DNA from: Bacillus tequilensis KCTC 13622 | GTDB lineage: Bacteria > Bacillota > Bacilli > Bacillales > Bacillaceae | DNA: 64,000 nt | NCBI RefSeq assembly: GCF_000507145.1 | Contig: NZ_AYTO01000008.1 | Location: forward strand, 248,001 to 312,000 | Direction: 5' to 3' | Shown here: positions 1-7,742 of the stretch, piece by piece | Layout of the letters: every line of letters begins with the position of its first letter | Numbering within the stretch: the first letter of the stretch is position 1 | Notes under the pieces: generated by a model | What the model was told of the DNA's origin: nothing | Databases searched by the model: none | The model's input: only the letters and a program-made list of their open reading frames with translations | Translations under genes and position numbers: made by a program

Positions 1-1
1 A

Positions 2-232
2 ATCTATCATCAGCCGATTGTGGAAACTGATATAATAGACACACTTGGAGCGGGAGATTCTTTTATAGCTGGTTTTCTGACTGCCTTTTGTGGGAAGCAG
101 GACATAATGTCCGCTTTGCGCCAAGCGGCGGAAACGGCTGCGAAAACATGCGGCGTGTACGGGGCTTTCGGCTATGGCCATCCTTTTCGTTTTGAGGACG
201 GGGGAAGCAGTGAAAAAACGAGAATACTATAA
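2..232 (+). CDS. frlD: Fructosamine (fructoselysine) 6-kinase, C-terminal end, partial
   Basis: This is the 3' end of a PfkB-family sugar kinase; the 5' part lies outside the window, and the frame is open to the left edge. The visible part begins a few residues before the DTxGAGD motif (DTLGAGDSF), which holds the catalytic aspartate and anion hole of PfkB kinases. FrlD phosphorylates fructoselysine-type Amadori products before FrlB cleaves them. Assignment to frlD rather than another PfkB kinase rests on the neighbours frlR and frlP and on recall of the 168 order. A foldback terminator follows directly. Confidence 0.85.
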   Translation: MYHQPIVETDIIDTLGAGDSFIAGFLTAFCGKQDIMSALRQAAETAAKTCGVYGAFGYGHPFRFEDGGSSEKTRIL

Positions 233-249
233 GCAGTGTCTCGTTTTTT
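213..249. terminator. Bidirectional terminator between frlD and frlR
   Basis: AAAAAACGAGA at 213-223 pairs perfectly with TCTCGTTTTTT at 239-249. A T tract ends the hairpin on either strand. It sits between convergent frlD and frlR and overlaps the frlD stop. Confidence 0.85.
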
Positions 250-256
250 ATACCTG

Positions 257-985
257 TTATGTGTAGGGACTGTTGATGGTAAAAGTGACACGGTTTGTGT
301 GCATCAAAAACAGTGAGCAGTAGATTGGCTGGTCATTTGATGTAAAAGCCGTTTTATCAATTTCAAACAGTGCGTCCCCGATATCGCAATCCAGGTATTT
401 GCTTTCCTCCTGCTGGGCATATACGACATTTAATAGCTTCGTATTGTGAGTCGGAACAACTTGGTATTGCTGTCTTAAAATATCATGCATAGACACGCCG
501 TCAGCAATAAAGGTATCAATAGCGGGAAACAAATCCAGCGGATAATGTGTCACTTCAAAGGTGAGCGGCTGATCATCATTATATAAAATCCGTTTTAATT
601 CAACGACAGGGCACTCGGGATTGATTTGCAGTTTTTCGGCAATGGGTTTTGCCGCCGGAATGATCTCATGAGACAGCACACGATGCTTCGGTTTTTTGCC
701 GGTTGATTCCATAAACTCCGAGTAGCCGTTTACTGCGATCAGCTCTCGTTTTAATTTGGGGCTTTTAACGAACGTTCCTTTTCCCTGCTGCCTGATCAGA
801 TAGCCTTCTTCAACTAAATCGAGAATGGCTTTTCTGACGGTAATGCGGCTGACATTATACTTGCTGCAAAGCTCGTTTTCGGTAGGCAGTTTGGCGGTTG
901 GGGAATACACGCCCTTTTTGATGTCATCAGTGATGATTTGTTTTAGCTGAATGTATAAAGGTGTAGAACTTCCGTTGTTTAACAA
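257..985 (-). CDS. frlR: GntR/HutC-family repressor of fructosamine genes
   Basis: A 242-residue transcription factor with an N-terminal winged helix (about residues 8-75, including LPTENELCSKYNVSRITVRK) and a C-terminal UTRA ligand-binding domain, the HutC layout. In B. subtilis FrlR represses the frl genes and responds to a fructosamine derivative. The start is the TTG at 985-983, because an AAAGGAGG site lies seven bases upstream on the minus strand. The longer frame back to 1045 has no such site and adds 20 atypical residues. Its upstream region holds a 22-base palindrome, a likely FrlR operator. Confidence 0.93.
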   Translation of the reverse strand: MLNNGSSTPLYIQLKQIITDDIKKGVYSPTAKLPTENELCSKYNVSRITVRKAILDLVEEGYLIRQQGKGTFVKSPKLKRELIAVNGYSEFMESTGKKPKHRVLSHEIIPAAKPIAEKLQINPECPVVELKRILYNDDQPLTFEVTHYPLDLFPAIDTFIADGVSMHDILRQQYQVVPTHNTKLLNVVYAQQEESKYLDCDIGDALFEIDKTAFTSNDQPIYCSLFLMHTNRVTFTINSPYT

Positions 986-1022
986 AGGGTAGCCTCCTTT
1001 TAACCTATTATTCATATTATAA

Positions 1023-1044
1023 TGTATTATGACGTTATAATACA
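1023..1044. promoter_or_regulatory. Candidate FrlR operator
   Basis: TGTATTAT at 1023-1030 and ATAATACA at 1037-1044 form an inverted repeat around GACGTT, in the frlR-frlP intergenic region. GntR/HutC proteins usually bind AT-rich palindromes of this size. Assignment to FrlR is by position and symmetry only. Confidence 0.55.
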
Positions 1045-1161
1045 AATTTACATTTTATTTTAGAAATATAGCAAAAATGGGAATCGATTACTCTAAAAAT
1101 AACAGAAAGACCGAGTTGTTTCCAGTGACGAAATAACAGATCAAAAGATAGGGGGATTCTG

Positions 1162-2265
1162 ATGGCTTCATTAACATTTGAACATGTCAAAAAATCATAT
1201 CACTCACAATTAACGGTGAAGGACTTTGATTTAGATGTAAAGGATAAGGAGCTTTTGGTGCTGGTGGGGCCGTCAGGATGCGGAAAATCGACCACGCTGC
1301 GGATGGTGGCGGGACTGGAAAGCATTTCTGAAGGAACCCTTCTTATTGATGGGGAGCGAGTCAATGATCTCCCCCCGAAAGAACGTGACATCGCGATGGT
1401 ATTCCAAAACTATGCGCTTTATCCGCATATGACGGTTTTTGATAATATGGCGTTTGGATTAAAGCTCAGAAAGATGTCGAAACAGGAAATCACCGAGCGG
1501 GTTCAAGCGGCAGCTCGAATTTTAGAGATTGAGCATTTGCTGAAGAGAAAACCAAAGGCGCTCTCCGGCGGGCAGCGGCAAAGGGTGGCGCTTGGCAGAT
1601 CGATTGTGAGGGAGCCAAAGGTCTTTTTAATGGACGAGCCGCTTTCCAATCTGGACGCGAAGCTGAGAGTGGCGATGCGGACAGAAATCAGCAAGCTGCA
1701 CCAGCGTTTAGAGGCCACCATTATTTATGTCACGCATGACCAGACCGAGGCGATGACAATGGGTGATCGGATTGTCGTGATGAATGAAGGGGAAATCCAG
1801 CAGGTGGCGAAGCCTCATGACATTTATCATTACCCGGCAAATCTGTTTGTCGCAGGCTTCATTGGCTCACCCGGAATGAACTTTTTGAAAGGCATGATTG
1901 AAGAGCAGCATGGCGAGCTGTTTTTCACAACTCCTTCGATCCGGCTTCATATTCCTGAAGGAAAAGCGAAGCGGCTGAAGGAGAAGGGATACGCCGGAGA
2001 ACAGATGATTGCAGGCGTCCGGCCGGAGCATATCACACAATTAACGGGAAATGATCAGCTGTTTGATTCAGCGTGTAAAGCGAAGGTGGAAGTCAATGAA
2101 AATCTGGGATCAGAGCTGATTGTCCATGTCACAAGCGGGGACGAGCGCCTCAAGGTCCGCCTGGACGGAAACACGCGAATCGCCGCAGGCGATTCGGTCC
2201 AGCTGGCAGTGAAAATGAATCACATCGTCTTTTTCGATGCGGAGACGGAAGAGGCTGTGTATTAG
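1162..2265 (+). CDS. frlP: Sugar ABC transporter ATPase (MsmX-like)
   Basis: A full-length 367-residue CUT1-type ATPase: Walker [10 protein letters not shown] (residues 36-44), Q-loop at [10 protein letters not shown], signature LSGGQRQR (about 134-141), Walker [13 protein letters not shown] and H-loop VTHDQ. A C-terminal TOBE/regulatory region of about 130 residues follows, as in MsmX and MalK. It would energise the fructosamine importer (FrlONM) on the cytoplasmic face of the membrane. The start has an AGGGGG site. It is divergent from frlR and followed by a gene-poor strip rather than another transporter gene. Confidence 0.92.
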   Translation: MASLTFEHVKKSYHSQLTVKDFDLDVKDKELLVLVGPSGCGKSTTLRMVAGLESISEGTLLIDGERVNDLPPKERDIAMVFQNYALYPHMTVFDNMAFGLKLRKMSKQEITERVQAAARILEIEHLLKRKPKALSGGQRQRVALGRSIVREPKVFLMDEPLSNLDAKLRVAMRTEISKLHQRLEATIIYVTHDQTEAMTMGDRIVVMNEGEIQQVAKPHDIYHYPANLFVAGFIGSPGMNFLKGMIEEQHGELFFTTPSIRLHIPEGKAKRLKEKGYAGEQMIAGVRPEHITQLTGNDQLFDSACKAKVEVNENLGSELIVHVTSGDERLKVRLDGNTRIAAGDSVQLAVKMNHIVFFDAETEEAVY

Positions 2266-2354
2266 GAAAAGTGCTCCTGAAAAGGCATCTTCAGCTTGAG
2301 CAAATTGCAGAAAAGCATCATAAAACAATTTCTAAGTGATCCTACGCTGGCATA

Positions 2355-2397
2355 TCTAGCCCGGTGCTGTCTCTATTCCAAAATCAGCACCGCTAGA
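2355..2397. other. Strong foldback without T tract
   Basis: TCTAG (2355-2359) and CGGTGCTG (2362-2369) pair with CAGCACCG (2385-2392) and CTAGA (2393-2397), with a two-base bulge and a 15-base loop. It lies downstream of frlP. No T run follows, so it may be an mRNA 3' protecting hairpin or a remnant. Confidence 0.4.
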
Positions 2398-2518
2398 CAG
2401 CCTGCTTGTAAATATCTCTGAAGAAAACGACATGAAGATCATCATTCGCTTACCCGCCCGGACGTACCCATAAACGGTTAAGAGCATGAAGAGTTTTAAG
2501 AGAAGAAATCCTTAATAA

Positions 2519-2662
2519 AGGACGTGGTACAGCGGCCGTCCTTTTCAGCAAATTAATTATCCCGTAATCACAGCTGCCCTGCTGATTTTAAGTCTTTCAC
2601 TTGCCGTTACATTAAACGGAGCGACACGGTTTCACCATCCTTATAGAGTCAGACTGTTTTAA
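2519..2662 (+). pseudogene. Remnant of a membrane-protein gene (C-terminal end)
   Basis: An open frame without a usable start reads 47 residues, WYSGRPFQQINYP then a hydrophobic helix ALLILSLSLAVTL and a basic tail, ending in TAA next to a terminator. It looks like the C-terminus of a membrane protein whose 5' part has decayed; the sequence upstream has stops in every frame. Parent family not recognised. Confidence 0.35.
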
Positions 2663-2687
2663 AAAAGACCCCATCAGGTCTTTTTTT
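2661..2687 (+). terminator. Rho-independent terminator
   Basis: AAAAAAGACC (2661-2670) pairs with GGTCTTTTTT and is followed by Ts. It overlaps the stop of the remnant ORF, as expected for a former gene end. Confidence 0.8.
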
Positions 2688-2718
2688 GTGTTTTTCCCAA
2701 ATCATTTCCTTTACAGGA

Positions 2719-2747
2719 TTGACGTTACATCTTTAAATGCATATAAT
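2719..2747 (+). promoter_or_regulatory. SigA-type promoter upstream of lipoprotein-like ORF
   Basis: TTGACG at 2719-2724, a 17-base spacer and TATAAT at 2742-2747: a near-consensus vegetative promoter about 50 bases before the ATG at 2797. Confidence 0.7.
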
Positions 2748-2796
2748 CATATAAAAATAGTGGGTATTTAATCTGTGAAGGAAGGTGGCCATTCTG

Positions 2797-2913
2797 ATGA
2801 AGCGAAAAAGAGTCTGCACTCTCATCATCATAGCTGCTTTTTTAAGCCTCACTGCATGTACAGCCAATGAAACAAGCGGATCGAGTGAGGGGCGGCCTTT
2901 GTTTTCGCTGTAA
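2797..2913 (+). CDS. Short lipoprotein-like ORF, possibly truncated
   Basis: A 38-codon frame beginning MKRKRVCTLIIIAAFLSLTAC: a basic n-region, hydrophobic core and LTAC lipobox, then a short Ser/Gly/Glu tail. It has a GGAAGGTGG-type ribosome site and a near-consensus promoter. The signal is typical of ABC solute-binding lipoproteins, so this may be the surviving 5' end of such a gene; the following 250 bases hold only broken coding-like frames. It could also be a genuine tiny lipoprotein. Function unknown. Confidence 0.4.
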   Translation: MKRKRVCTLIIIAAFLSLTACTANETSGSSEGRPLFSL

Positions 2914-3119
2914 TAAGGTTTCACCTTTTCAAGATGAAGAGAAGTCTATGTGTTTATCAATTTTACGAAGCAGATGATCCTCTTCGACGAGTTGGTCAAG
3001 CAGAACAAATTCGGCTCTGTTTTGAGAAGAGTTTCTTGTGTGGAACATGAGAAAGACACCGTCCTTTTTAGTCTTTCTTTTATTTTATTACAGGAGATGG
3101 ATATTTTAAGGAAAAATAA
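2914..3119. other. Gene-poor remnant strip
   Basis: No convincing gene. One plus frame from ATG 2934 reads 38 residues (containing YEADDPLRRVGQAEQIR) and looks coding-like but has no ribosome site. I read it as decayed coding DNA at the junction with the AT-rich island. Confidence 0.35.
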
Positions 3120-3146
3120 AGGCTGTCGAGATTTTCTCGACAGCCT
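3120..3146 (-). terminator. Terminator of the MocR-type regulator gene
   Basis: A perfect 12-bp stem, AGGCTGTCGAGA (3120-3131) with TCTCGACAGCCT (3135-3146), and a 3-base loop. Read on the minus strand it is followed by TTTATTTTT, so it serves the leftward gene ending at 3205. Confidence 0.8.
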
Positions 3147-3204
3147 GAGTGAACATTTTTAATATTCACTCTTTTTTTGATAATAGGTTACTAAAATATC
3201 TATT

Positions 3205-4686
3205 TTATAATATTAGTCGACTATTCTCTGGAGGAGTAACTGATAAAAATTCTTTTAAGATTCTACATAATTCTATAATTCCTGTCTCTAAAACATTATC
3301 GTTTAGATATGAAAAGCTTAATCTTAAATGATTTGTTTCTGGTTCACCAGAAAAACATACAAAACCTGGTAGAAAAGATAGGTTTTTCTTTTGACATTCT
3401 AATAATAACTGTTTGGTATCCCACTTTTCAGGAATGGATATCCAAATATTTAATCCTCCTTTTGGTTCTATCCACTCAACACCTTCAGGCATATGTTTCT
3501 TTAACAACTTAATTACTAAATCTCTTCTTATTTTTAATGCAGTTCTTAATTTTTTTATATGATCTTCCATTCTTTTAGATTGAAAGAGTGGATATAAAGC
3601 TTTTTGTGTTAATAAAGGACTTCCAAGGTCAGCATTCATTTTTGATGATACCAAACGATTAAAAATAGTCCCATCTGCAGTTAGTAATCCTATTCTACAA
3701 CCAGGAATTAGTGTTTTACTTAATCCTTTTAAATATATAACATTCCCCTTAGTATCCAAACTTTTAATTGGATTTGGTGGTTTTTCATTGTAATAAATTT
3801 CACTCCAAGGATCATCTTCAATAATTATTATTTGAAATTCTTGAGCAATTGTTAACAGTTGTTCTCTTCTATCGTTACTAAGAACTATTCCTGTGGGATT
3901 GTGGAAATTAGGGATTGTATATATTAATTTAGGATTTTTTGTTTCACATAGTTTAATTAATATGTCTGTTCTTATTCCATTTTTATCTATTGGAACGGGT
4001 AAAATTGAGGCTCCTCGCGAACGGAATATGTCTAATGCTGCTGGATAAGTAGGCGCTTCTGCTATAACTACATCTCCTGGACCAATAAATGTCCTTGCTA
4101 CTAAGTCTATTCCCTGTTGTGTACCGTTTGTAACTAAAATATCCTTTTCGCTAACATTAATTTTTTGTTTCTTTAAAACTCGTTTCATAGCTATTCTTAA
4201 ATCTAAGTCTCCCTGAATCGGTCCATATTCTGATAAGATAAGAGGATTTTTTTCTAACATTATATGAATCTCGTTTTCTAGATATCTATTTGGCAAGAGA
4301 GAGGGAGCAATAGCTGCTAATGAAAATTGTAAACTATGATCTGACGAATTGTAATGTGTATCAAAATGTGTTCTTGGAAGATAATCTTGTATTGAAAGTT
4401 GCCACTTGTATGGACTCCCCATGTTTTTTGATTTTTCACACTTTATGGAATGCGATTTAACAAAAGTTCCTTTTCCTTGTACTCTTTTGACAAGGTTATT
4501 TTGTTCAAGTAGATCATAAGCTTTCACAACTGTAAGAAAACTCACCTCTAAATTTTTGGACATTTCCCTAATTGAAGGTAGACACTCCTCCTCATTTAAT
4601 ATCCCTGACCGTATTCTGTCGGATAGATTTTCGTATATTTGTTGGACAAGGGATATTCTGCTATTTCTGTTCAATTCAATTTTCAA
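3205..4686 (-). CDS. MocR/PdxR-type GntR regulator with aminotransferase-like domain
   Basis: A 493-residue fusion. An N-terminal GntR winged helix (about residues 8-77, LPSIREMSKNLEVSFLTV...GKGTFV) is joined to a fold-type I aminotransferase domain with NPTG (263-266), the aspartates after IIIIE (291-292) and the PLP-lysine motif GLSK (K324). MocR proteins sense amino acids or vitamins through PLP and usually control a divergent neighbour, here azlC-azlD. The start is TTG with GGAGG seven bases upstream. The gene is clearly more AT-rich than the frl and puc genes on either side, which suggests horizontal acquisition. The ligand is unknown; a branched-chain or related amino acid is a guess from the neighbours. 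Confidence 0.9.
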   Translation of the reverse strand: MKIELNRNSRISLVQQIYENLSDRIRSGILNEEECLPSIREMSKNLEVSFLTVVKAYDLLEQNNLVKRVQGKGTFVKSHSIKCEKSKNMGSPYKWQLSIQDYLPRTHFDTHYNSSDHSLQFSLAAIAPSLLPNRYLENEIHIMLEKNPLILSEYGPIQGDLDLRIAMKRVLKKQKINVSEKDILVTNGTQQGIDLVARTFIGPGDVVIAEAPTYPAALDIFRSRGASILPVPIDKNGIRTDILIKLCETKNPKLIYTIPNFHNPTGIVLSNDRREQLLTIAQEFQIIIIEDDPWSEIYYNEKPPNPIKSLDTKGNVIYLKGLSKTLIPGCRIGLLTADGTIFNRLVSSKMNADLGSPLLTQKALYPLFQSKRMEDHIKKLRTALKIRRDLVIKLLKKHMPEGVEWIEPKGGLNIWISIPEKWDTKQLLLECQKKNLSFLPGFVCFSGEPETNHLRLSFSYLNDNVLETGIIELCRILKEFLSVTPPENSRLIL

Positions 4687-4713
4687 ATTTAATTCCTCCG
4701 TAAAACCATCAAG

Positions 4714-4740
4714 GTGTTATAGTGTTATGTTTACTGTTAT
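4714..4740. promoter_or_regulatory. Triple TGTTAT repeat, candidate MocR operator
   Basis: TGTTAT occurs in the same orientation at 4715-4720, 4723-4728 and 4735-4740, between the divergent regulator and azlC. MocR-family proteins often bind direct repeats upstream of the gene they activate. Confidence 0.45.
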
Positions 4741-4748
4741 TCTAATTA

Positions 4749-4778
4749 TTGGTTTATATTAGGGTCATACCATACAAT
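4749..4778 (+). promoter_or_regulatory. Candidate azlC promoter with weak -35
   Basis: TACAAT at 4773-4778 could serve as -10. The matching -35 position (TGGTTT or TTGGTT at about 4749-4755) is poor, as expected for an activator-dependent promoter. It lies just downstream of the TGTTAT repeats. Confidence 0.4.
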
Positions 4779-4816
4779 ATAACTTATTTTGAAAATTATA
4801 AAAAGGAGGAATTCGT

Positions 4817-5545
4817 ATGTCAGACAGTGCTCTTCAACTTAAACGTTCAGTACAAAGCCAAGATACTTTTATGGATGGTGTGAAAGCTTGCTTGCCGACT
4901 GTGTTTGGTTATCTCAGTATTGGTTTTGCAGCAGGGGTAGTTGCAAAGACAGCTGGTCTAAGTGTTCTAGAAATTGCATTGTTATCCCTATTCCTTTATG
5001 CAGGTTCAGGACAATTTGTAACAGCTGGTATGATTTTGGCTGGAAGTACAATTACTTCCATTCTCTTTTCAATCTTTTTAGTAAATCTGCGACATTTGCT
5101 ATTTAGTGCTTCTTTAGCGCCTTATTGTCGTAAATTTTCCGCTTGGAAAAACTTTGTTATTGGTTCGCAAATTACGGACGAAACATTTGGTGTTGCATCC
5201 AATCATCTAGAAAATAGGAAGGAAGCGAATTTTTCTTGGCTACTCGGATTAAATATAACAGCATATATCAATTGGTTACTTGCTAATGTCCTAGGAGGTA
5301 TCTTTGGAGGTTTAGTAACAGATACAGAGTCTATAGGGATGGACTTTGCTTTACCTGCGATGTTCGCTGGCCTATTGGTTCTACAGATTTTGAGTAAGAC
5401 CAATAAAGCTCTCGAAATATCAATAGCTATCTTTACAATTTTTTGTTTGATCGCTGTTAACTATTTAATGCCAGGTATGTGGGCCGTCATGGTGACAACT
5501 ATTATTGCTTCAACAGTCGGGATGGTGATTAAGAAATGGAATTGA
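4817..5545 (+). CDS. azlC: AzlC-family branched-chain amino acid exporter, large subunit
   Basis: A 242-residue integral membrane protein with several hydrophobic helices and the AzlC hallmark near the N-terminus (LPTVFGYLSIGFAAG, then LYAGSGQF). AzlC and AzlD form a two-component exporter; in B. subtilis the azl locus exports branched-chain amino acids and 4-azaleucine. The start has AAAGGAGG. It overlaps the downstream azlD-like gene by 10 bases, so the pair is translationally coupled. This copy lies in an AT-rich island and is probably not the native azlBCD locus; substrate is inferred from family only. Confidence 0.88.
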   Translation: MSDSALQLKRSVQSQDTFMDGVKACLPTVFGYLSIGFAAGVVAKTAGLSVLEIALLSLFLYAGSGQFVTAGMILAGSTITSILFSIFLVNLRHLLFSASLAPYCRKFSAWKNFVIGSQITDETFGVASNHLENRKEANFSWLLGLNITAYINWLLANVLGGIFGGLVTDTESIGMDFALPAMFAGLLVLQILSKTNKALEISIAIFTIFCLIAVNYLMPGMWAVMVTTIIASTVGMVIKKWN

Positions 5546-5868
5546 GATTAGATATTTTACTCATTGTTTTAGGTACAGGTATTGTTACATTATTACCTAG
5601 AGTAATCCCACTCCTTTTTTTAAGTAAAATAGAGTTGCCTAAATGGTTTTTGAGTTGGCTAAGTTTTGTACCGGTTACTGTTATGACTGCTTTGTTGGGT
5701 CAAGAACTTCTTTTTGAAGAGAATAATTTTTCACCTCTCTCAAATAGTCATGAGTTATTAGGAATCATACCAACTTTTTTAGTTGTTTTATTAACTAAGA
5801 GTTTACTAGGTGCTGTAGTGGCAGGAATGATAACTATTAGTTTACTAAGATATTTTCTATACTTTTAA
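5536..5868 (+). CDS. azlD: AzlD-family small membrane subunit
   Basis: A 110-residue protein with about four hydrophobic segments and the AzlD feature TLLPRVIPLLFL near residues 18-30. It is the usual partner of AzlC and overlaps it by 10 bases. AT-rich like its partner. No terminator is obvious right after the stop, but the large foldback repeat begins within about 25 bases and could end the transcript. Confidence 0.87.
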   Translation: MELRLDILLIVLGTGIVTLLPRVIPLLFLSKIELPKWFLSWLSFVPVTVMTALLGQELLFEENNFSPLSNSHELLGIIPTFLVVLLTKSLLGAVVAGMITISLLRYFLYF

Positions 5869-5887
5869 ATATAAAGGAAAGAACAAA

Positions 5888-6000
5888 AGCGCAAGCGCCT
5901 TGATCAGCCTCGGGCAATTAAGACGCTCATGAATAGAAGGTGCTCTTTACCTTCAATTCATGAGTCGCTTATGACCTCGAGGGGCTAGGCGCTGGAGCTG
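5888..6000. repeat. Long foldback repeat (about 100 bases), palindromic Bacillaceae-type element
   Basis: Nested inverted arms share one centre: AGCGCCT (5894-5900) with AGGCGCT (5987-5993), AGCCTCG (5906-5912) imperfectly with CGAGGGGCT, CTCATGAAT (5926-5934) with ATTCATGAG (5956-5964), and GAAGGT (5936-5941) with ACCTTC (5949-5954), around a 7-base loop. It is GC-richer than the azl genes beside it. It resembles, from memory, dispersed non-coding palindromic repeats of other Bacillaceae that contain AGCGCCT...AGGCGCT ends. Confidence 0.75.
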
Positions 6001-6428
6001 GATGCCAAGCGCTTATCCACAGTACAAGAATTTTAAGGTAGTAATAACGCCAATAGTTTCCATGTATCGTACGTATTCTCTACGCAACCCTTGTAGCTTT
6101 TCGCTCCCATGTCTAAAACTTGTCAAATGCATCTCATTCGTTCGTTACACCTATCCAAGTGGTAGGGGCCAGTCCTTCTAAAGGAATAGGTAAGAGCTCT
6201 TTTGCACAATAAATCCGGTACTTCGTACTTTCTTTGGTATCCTACGAATAAGCTCATATTCGAAAGATATTAATCTTAAAAACTACCGGTTATTTTAATT
6301 TCTAATTAGTCTATTTTTTGTTTGTCTTGTATTTTAAAAGCTCCTCCTAAGAATGATTTTGTATTGTGTGTGTATAATTATCTTAAACGAGTATCCCTTT
6401 TGCTCAGAATATGTTTACCAAAGTTATC
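6001..6428. other. Non-coding remainder of the AT-rich island
   Basis: No gene can be supported. A plus frame from ATG 6002 runs 59 codons to 6181 but has no ribosome site and continues straight out of the foldback repeat. The minus frames are broken by stops. It may be part of the repeat unit or transposon debris. Confidence 0.4.
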
Positions 6429-6429
6429 T

Positions 6430-6456
6430 AAGGGTGCTCCTCACAAGGAGCACCTT
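6430..6456. terminator. Terminator downstream of bsn
   Basis: AAGGGTGCTCCT pairs with AGGAGCACCTTTTT around CACA. The T tract is stronger on the plus strand. It marks the boundary between the island and bsn. Confidence 0.7.
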
Positions 6457-6460
6457 TTTC

Positions 6461-7327
6461 TTACGGCCAAATCTCGTCCGCCCATTCGGGATGGTCGATA
6501 AATGGATTGCGGTTGTGCTGATATTTCTCATAAATGATTTCATTTCTTTTTCGCTCACGATCGTCAACCGGGTCCTGTTTATTCCAGTCGAGCAGGACAG
6601 ATTGTTTGCCAATATAAGGAGCTGAACCGTTGCCGGTCTTATGATTAAGCTCAAGGTCAGGGTAGCCGTCATCACCTTCGTAACGGACAGCCATGTAAAA
6701 CAGCATGCGGGCGATATCGCCTTTCACTTCATCACGGGGCTCCCATGAATCTCCGTCGTAATAATTGCCGGGCGCTTTCGTATATTCTGTGCCGCCATTG
6801 TCAAAATCCATATTTCCTCTGGCGCTGTTGACTTGGACATCAGCCGGGCGCAAATGGTGAATGTCTGTGCCGGGCCCTTTGCTCGTACCAAAATCGCCAT
6901 GAGATTTCGCCCAGACGTGCTCGCGGTTCCAATCTCCGGCATTGCCGCCGTTCAGGTTTTTCGACCGCGATTCATTCGTATAGAGCAGGATGACGTTATT
7001 TGGGTTTGCCAGATCTTTATCGGTTTCTTTCAGCGCGTTCCATACTTCGCTGTAGGACAGCATCGTGTGTCCGCTGATGATACGGTGCAGGGCGCTTTTT
7101 AGCGATTTTCCTGTTTTTCCTTCAGCCCCTTCATAATAGGTATCAGTGTCAGCGTAGGGTGCAGCGGGAGCGGCTAACGTGAGAAGGCCCCCGGTCCCTG
7201 AGGTGGAAGACGCCAATCGGTCATTCAAGCTGAATGCGGTTTGCGCGCTTGCTGAAGCCGCGGGCGCGAACCATCCTGAAATCAGTAATACACAGACGAG
7301 CGGCAGAAACCTTGCTTTTTTTGTCAT
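6461..7327 (-). CDS. bsn: Extracellular ribonuclease/nuclease (endonuclease I family)
   Basis: A 288-residue secreted nuclease. The N-terminus MTKKARFLPLVCVLLISGWF with following ASA is a Sec signal peptide with likely cleavage near residue 28. The core DWNREHVWAKSHG carries the endonuclease I catalytic His and metal site, with a following DIHHLRPAD. In B. subtilis Bsn (YurI) is a secreted RNase that supplies nucleotides. The ATG at 7327 is preceded by AAAGGAGGG; the frame back to 7393 lacks a better site. It lies next to the purine catabolic genes, a sensible partnership in scavenging nucleic acids. Confidence 0.95.
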   Translation of the reverse strand: MTKKARFLPLVCVLLISGWFAPAASASAQTAFSLNDRLASSTSGTGGLLTLAAPAAPYADTDTYYEGAEGKTGKSLKSALHRIISGHTMLSYSEVWNALKETDKDLANPNNVILLYTNESRSKNLNGGNAGDWNREHVWAKSHGDFGTSKGPGTDIHHLRPADVQVNSARGNMDFDNGGTEYTKAPGNYYDGDSWEPRDEVKGDIARMLFYMAVRYEGDDGYPDLELNHKTGNGSAPYIGKQSVLLDWNKQDPVDDRERKRNEIIYEKYQHNRNPFIDHPEWADEIWP

Positions 7328-7408
7328 CACTTGCCCTCCTTTTATCAGATCATGTCTATTATCTAAAATTGAAATAAAGGATAAAAGTGTCATTTTGTAT
7401 ATTTTTCA

Positions 7409-7651
7409 TTAAATTTGTAAATTGGTTCCTTTGGTGGAGGCGGAAATCCGCTGTTTTAATATCTTTTGGCCCTGTTTTTGCTCCAGCTGGGAGGGGGCGT
7501 GGCCTGCTCTTTTTTCAATTGAATTGGTATGTCCGAACACATCATTACGCAGTTCCGCATTCATGATGACCTGTTTTCGGCTGCCTCGCTGCCCATTGCT
7601 TTTAGTCCATACCCTTCGATTTTCTGATCTTAGGATAGATACTGTGACCAA
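7409..7651 (-). CDS. Small hypothetical protein, doubtful
   Basis: An 80-codon minus frame (or 51 codons from the internal ATG of MNAELRNDVFGHTNS) encodes a hydrophilic, Gln/Lys-rich peptide. It looks more protein-like than the overlapping plus-strand frame, but no strong ribosome site precedes either start. The rest of the bsn-pucF gap holds only the pucF control region. Family not recognised. Confidence 0.3.
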   Translation of the reverse strand: MVTVSILRSENRRVWTKSNGQRGSRKQVIMNAELRNDVFGHTNSIEKRAGHAPSQLEQKQGQKILKQRISASTKGTNLQI

Positions 7652-7661
7652 AAAATAAACG

Positions 7662-7674
7662 TTTTTTTGGTTAA
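7662..7674 (+). promoter_or_regulatory. PucR box upstream of pucF
   Basis: TTTTTTTGGTTAA at 7662-7674 matches the PucR consensus WWWCNTTGGTTAA except for T in place of the conserved C. It lies about 70 bases before pucF, which is reported to be PucR-activated. Confidence 0.65.
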
Positions 7675-7742
7675 TCTGCCAATGAACTGTCGTGTTCCTC
7701 CTTCTATAATGAAGTCACCATAACGCCCAGAGGGGGGAGTGC

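Noticed and set aside
6353-6625. 90-codon plus ORF over the island-bsn junction
   Set aside because: It spans the terminator and runs antisense to the C-terminus of bsn, with no ribosome site.
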